DNA from: Nocardioidaceae bacterium
Lineage (GTDB): Bacteria; Actinomycetota; Actinomycetes; Propionibacteriales; Nocardioidaceae
Assembly: GCA_013813125.1 (NCBI GenBank)
Contig: JACCSH010000054.1
Span: 1-8,441 of the forward strand
Length of the DNA: 8,441 nucleotides
Reading direction: 5' to 3'
The first letter of the stretch is position 1. Each line of letters begins with the position of its first letter. The notes below the pieces were generated by a model. That model made no database searches, was not told the DNA's origin, and saw only the letters and a list, made by a program, of their open reading frames with translations. Positions 6,819 through 8,441 of this stretch are shown piece after piece. A program made the position numbers and the translations under genes.

Positions 6819-8371
6819 CGGTCCTCCTCAACGCAGGAGTTCGGCTCACCGTCGGAGGCACCGGTCATGGCTGCTCCTAGCTGCTGCGGGGTCACAGTCC
6901 GCGGGTCGAAGTCGCCGACCAGCTTTCCCCGCAAGATGACACGCAAGCTGTCCGAAAGTCCGATGAGCTCGTCGAGATCCGCCGAGATCAGCAGTACGGC
7001 GAGCCCCTGCCGGCGGGCGGCTCGAATATGACCCCAGATCGCAGCCTGAGCTCCCACGTCGACACCTCGGGTCGGATGAGCCGCGATCAGCAATACCGGC
7101 TCTCCGCTCATCTCCCTCCCCACGATGAACTTCTGCTGGTTGCCGCCGGACAGCGCCCGAGCGCCTGTCTCGATGCCGGGCGTGCGGACGTCATACTGCT
7201 CGACTATGCGCTGAGAGTCCTTGCGGGCACCCTCGCGGTTGAGCCAGAAGCCCTTGACGCTGGGCTCGCGGGTCTGGTGGCCGAGGATTCGGTTCTCCCA
7301 GAGCGGCGAGTCGAGCAGCAAGCCGTGCCGGTGCCGGTCTTCGGGGATGTAACCGACGCCGGAGGCGCGGCGTTTCCCAGCGCCACACCTCGTCACATCC
7401 TGATCGTTCAGCTCGATGCTGCCGTGTACTGCCTTGCGCATGCCGACGACGGCCTCGACAAGCTCGGTCTGCCCATTGCCTTCGACGCCGGCGATGCCGA
7501 GCACCTCTCCGGCCCGGATACGCAGGTTGATGTCGGACAAGATCACCCGACCGGTTGGGTCGGTGACGGTCACATCCTTCACCTCGAGCACCTCGGTGTC
7601 CGTAACGGTCGACTCTTCCGTGCTCGGGCTGGGGAGTTCCGCCCCCACCATCAGCTCCGCGAGGTCGTGCGAGGTCACGTCGGCCGGATCGACGGTCGCG
7701 ACGGTGGTGCCCCGACGCAGGACCGTGATGGAGTCCGCGATAGCCAGCACCTCGTCGAGCTTGTGGGAAATGAAGAGCAAGGTGTGGCCCTCGTTTTTGA
7801 GCTCATGCAGGTTGCGAAAGAGTGCGTCCACCTCCTGTGGCACCAGCACGGCGGTCGGCTCGTCGAGGATGATGATCTTCGCGCCCCGATACAAGACCTT
7901 CAAGATCTCAACCCGCTGGCGCTGGCCCACCCCAAGACGCTCCACGAGCTGGTCCGGGTCGAGCCCGAAGCCATACGCCTCAGAGATCCGCTGGATCTCC
8001 CGTCGGGCCTCGGCACCGATTCCGTGTCGGCTTTCAGCGCCGAGGACCACGTTCTCGGTCACGGTGAGGTTGTCCGCGAGCTGGAAGTGCTGAAATACCA
8101 TCCCGATCTCGTGCCGGATCGCGTCAGCCGGGGACGAGAAGCTGACCTCATGACCGTTGATGGCAATGGTTCCGCTGTCGGGCTTCTGCACGCCGTAGAG
8201 AATCTTCATCAGCGTGGACTTGCCGGCACCGTTCTCGCCGACGAGCGCGTGCACAGTGCCCGTGTGCACATCGATCGACACATCGGAGTTGGCCACCACC
8301 CCTGGGAACCGTTTGCCGATACCGACGAGTCGCACCGCGAGGGTGTCGTTCACCGTGCTGGTCTCGCTCAT
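6815..8371 (-). CDS. nupA: Nucleoside ABC transporter ATPase with two nucleotide-binding domains, NupA/YufO type
   Basis: A 518-residue fused double ATPase that powers nucleoside import from the inner face of the membrane. Domain 1 has Walker A GENGAGKST (45-53), Q-loop Gln94, signature LGVGQRQ (146-152), Walker B IIILDEPTA (166-174) and switch His203. Domain 2 has GVEGNGQTE (295-303), which lacks the Walker A lysine, an intact LSGGNQQK (407-414), and IAAHPTRGVD (429-438) with Ala in place of the Walker B acids. It also has ISADLDE, without the switch His. This asymmetry is usual in the sugar/nucleoside branch of the superfamily (RbsA, YufO) and is not damage. The ATG at 8371 follows AAGGAG (8382-8377) at 5 bases. 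The stop overlaps the first permease start as ATGA. It is the first gene of the operon visible here; the lipoprotein that selects the substrate is not in the window. Confidence 0.95.
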   Translation of the reverse strand: MSETSTVNDTLAVRLVGIGKRFPGVVANSDVSIDVHTGTVHALVGENGAGKSTLMKILYGVQKPDSGTIAINGHEVSFSSPADAIRHEIGMVFQHFQLADNLTVTENVVLGAESRHGIGAEARREIQRISEAYGFGLDPDQLVERLGVGQRQRVEILKVLYRGAKIIILDEPTAVLVPQEVDALFRNLHELKNEGHTLLFISHKLDEVLAIADSITVLRRGTTVATVDPADVTSHDLAELMVGAELPSPSTEESTVTDTEVLEVKDVTVTDPTGRVILSDINLRIRAGEVLGIAGVEGNGQTELVEAVVGMRKAVHGSIELNDQDVTRCGAGKRRASGVGYIPEDRHRHGLLLDSPLWENRILGHQTREPSVKGFWLNREGARKDSQRIVEQYDVRTPGIETGARALSGGNQQKFIVGREMSGEPVLLIAAHPTRGVDVGAQAAIWGHIRAARRQGLAVLLISADLDELIGLSDSLRVILRGKLVGDFDPRTVTPQQLGAAMTGASDGEPNSCVEEDR

Positions 8372-8441
8372 CCGATCTCCTTCGCGCCGCGCACCCGAAA
8401 GACCCGACCTGAAGGTACCGGAATACGAGGACCCCGGTGGC
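8372..8441. other. Unassigned end of window upstream of the ATPase gene
   Basis: Seventy bases that hold the ATPase ribosome site (AAGGAG at 8382-8377 on the minus strand) and otherwise show no clear promoter or gene. Several short frames are open by default. One minus-strand frame ends in a TGA (8370-8368) that overlaps the ATPase ATG, like the other junctions here, but its 23 residues are Arg/Gly-rich and match no BMP lipoprotein C-terminus I know. It may be intergenic sequence between the missing lipoprotein gene and this operon, or a promoter region. Confidence 0.35.

Noticed and set aside
6815..8371. Damaged second ATPase domain (no Walker A lysine, no Walker B acid, no switch His)
   Set aside because: These changes are the normal asymmetry of the RbsA/YufO-type double ATPases; the LSGGNQQK signature is intact.
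1..8441. CRISPR arrays, tRNA/rRNA genes, insertion sequences, attachment sites
   Set aside because: I saw no spaced repeats, no cloverleaf or rRNA-like sequence, no transposase or integrase motifs, and almost no space outside genes.

Overview
The window is GC-rich and almost fully coding, and it reads as the chromosome of an actinobacterium. The evidence is strong G/C third-position bias, GTG starts, many 4-8 base gene overlaps, a MaoC-type hydratase that closely resembles the mycobacterial Rv0130 (HtdZ) type, and an adenosine deaminase start with the actinobacterial wording [10 protein letters not shown]. The genus cannot be set from the sequence alone.

Most of the window (about 8371 down to 1532, minus strand) is one compact operon for nucleoside uptake and salvage. 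Its order is a two-domain ABC ATPase, two BPD_transp_2-type inner-membrane permeases, cytidine deaminase (cdd), a cytochrome P450, and thymidine/pyrimidine-nucleoside phosphorylase (deoA). Every junction in the chain overlaps: three ATGA overlaps, one GTGA overlap and one 8-base overlap. The substrate-binding lipoprotein (BMP family) that such transporters need is not in the window; it could lie beyond position 8441.

Downstream, on the plus strand and convergent with deoA, is a two-gene pair with an 8-base overlap: a FabG-like short-chain dehydrogenase and a MaoC-like (R)-specific enoyl-thioester hydratase. It looks like acyl-thioester metabolism and has no evident link to nucleosides. On its far side, divergent and cut by the window edge, is the N-terminal part of adenosine deaminase (add), a usual partner of cdd and deoA. 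The acyl pair therefore separates two parts of a salvage locus.

As a pathway, the ABC importer brings in nucleosides. Cdd converts (deoxy)cytidine to (deoxy)uridine, Add converts (deoxy)adenosine to (deoxy)inosine, and DeoA releases pyrimidine base and (deoxy)ribose-1-phosphate. The unexplained member is the P450, which sits in translational register between cdd and deoA. Its I-helix lacks the usual threonine (AGHEAS), as in P450eryF. This is the best candidate in the window for an undescribed function, possibly oxidation of a modified or foreign nucleoside, but the substrate is a guess.
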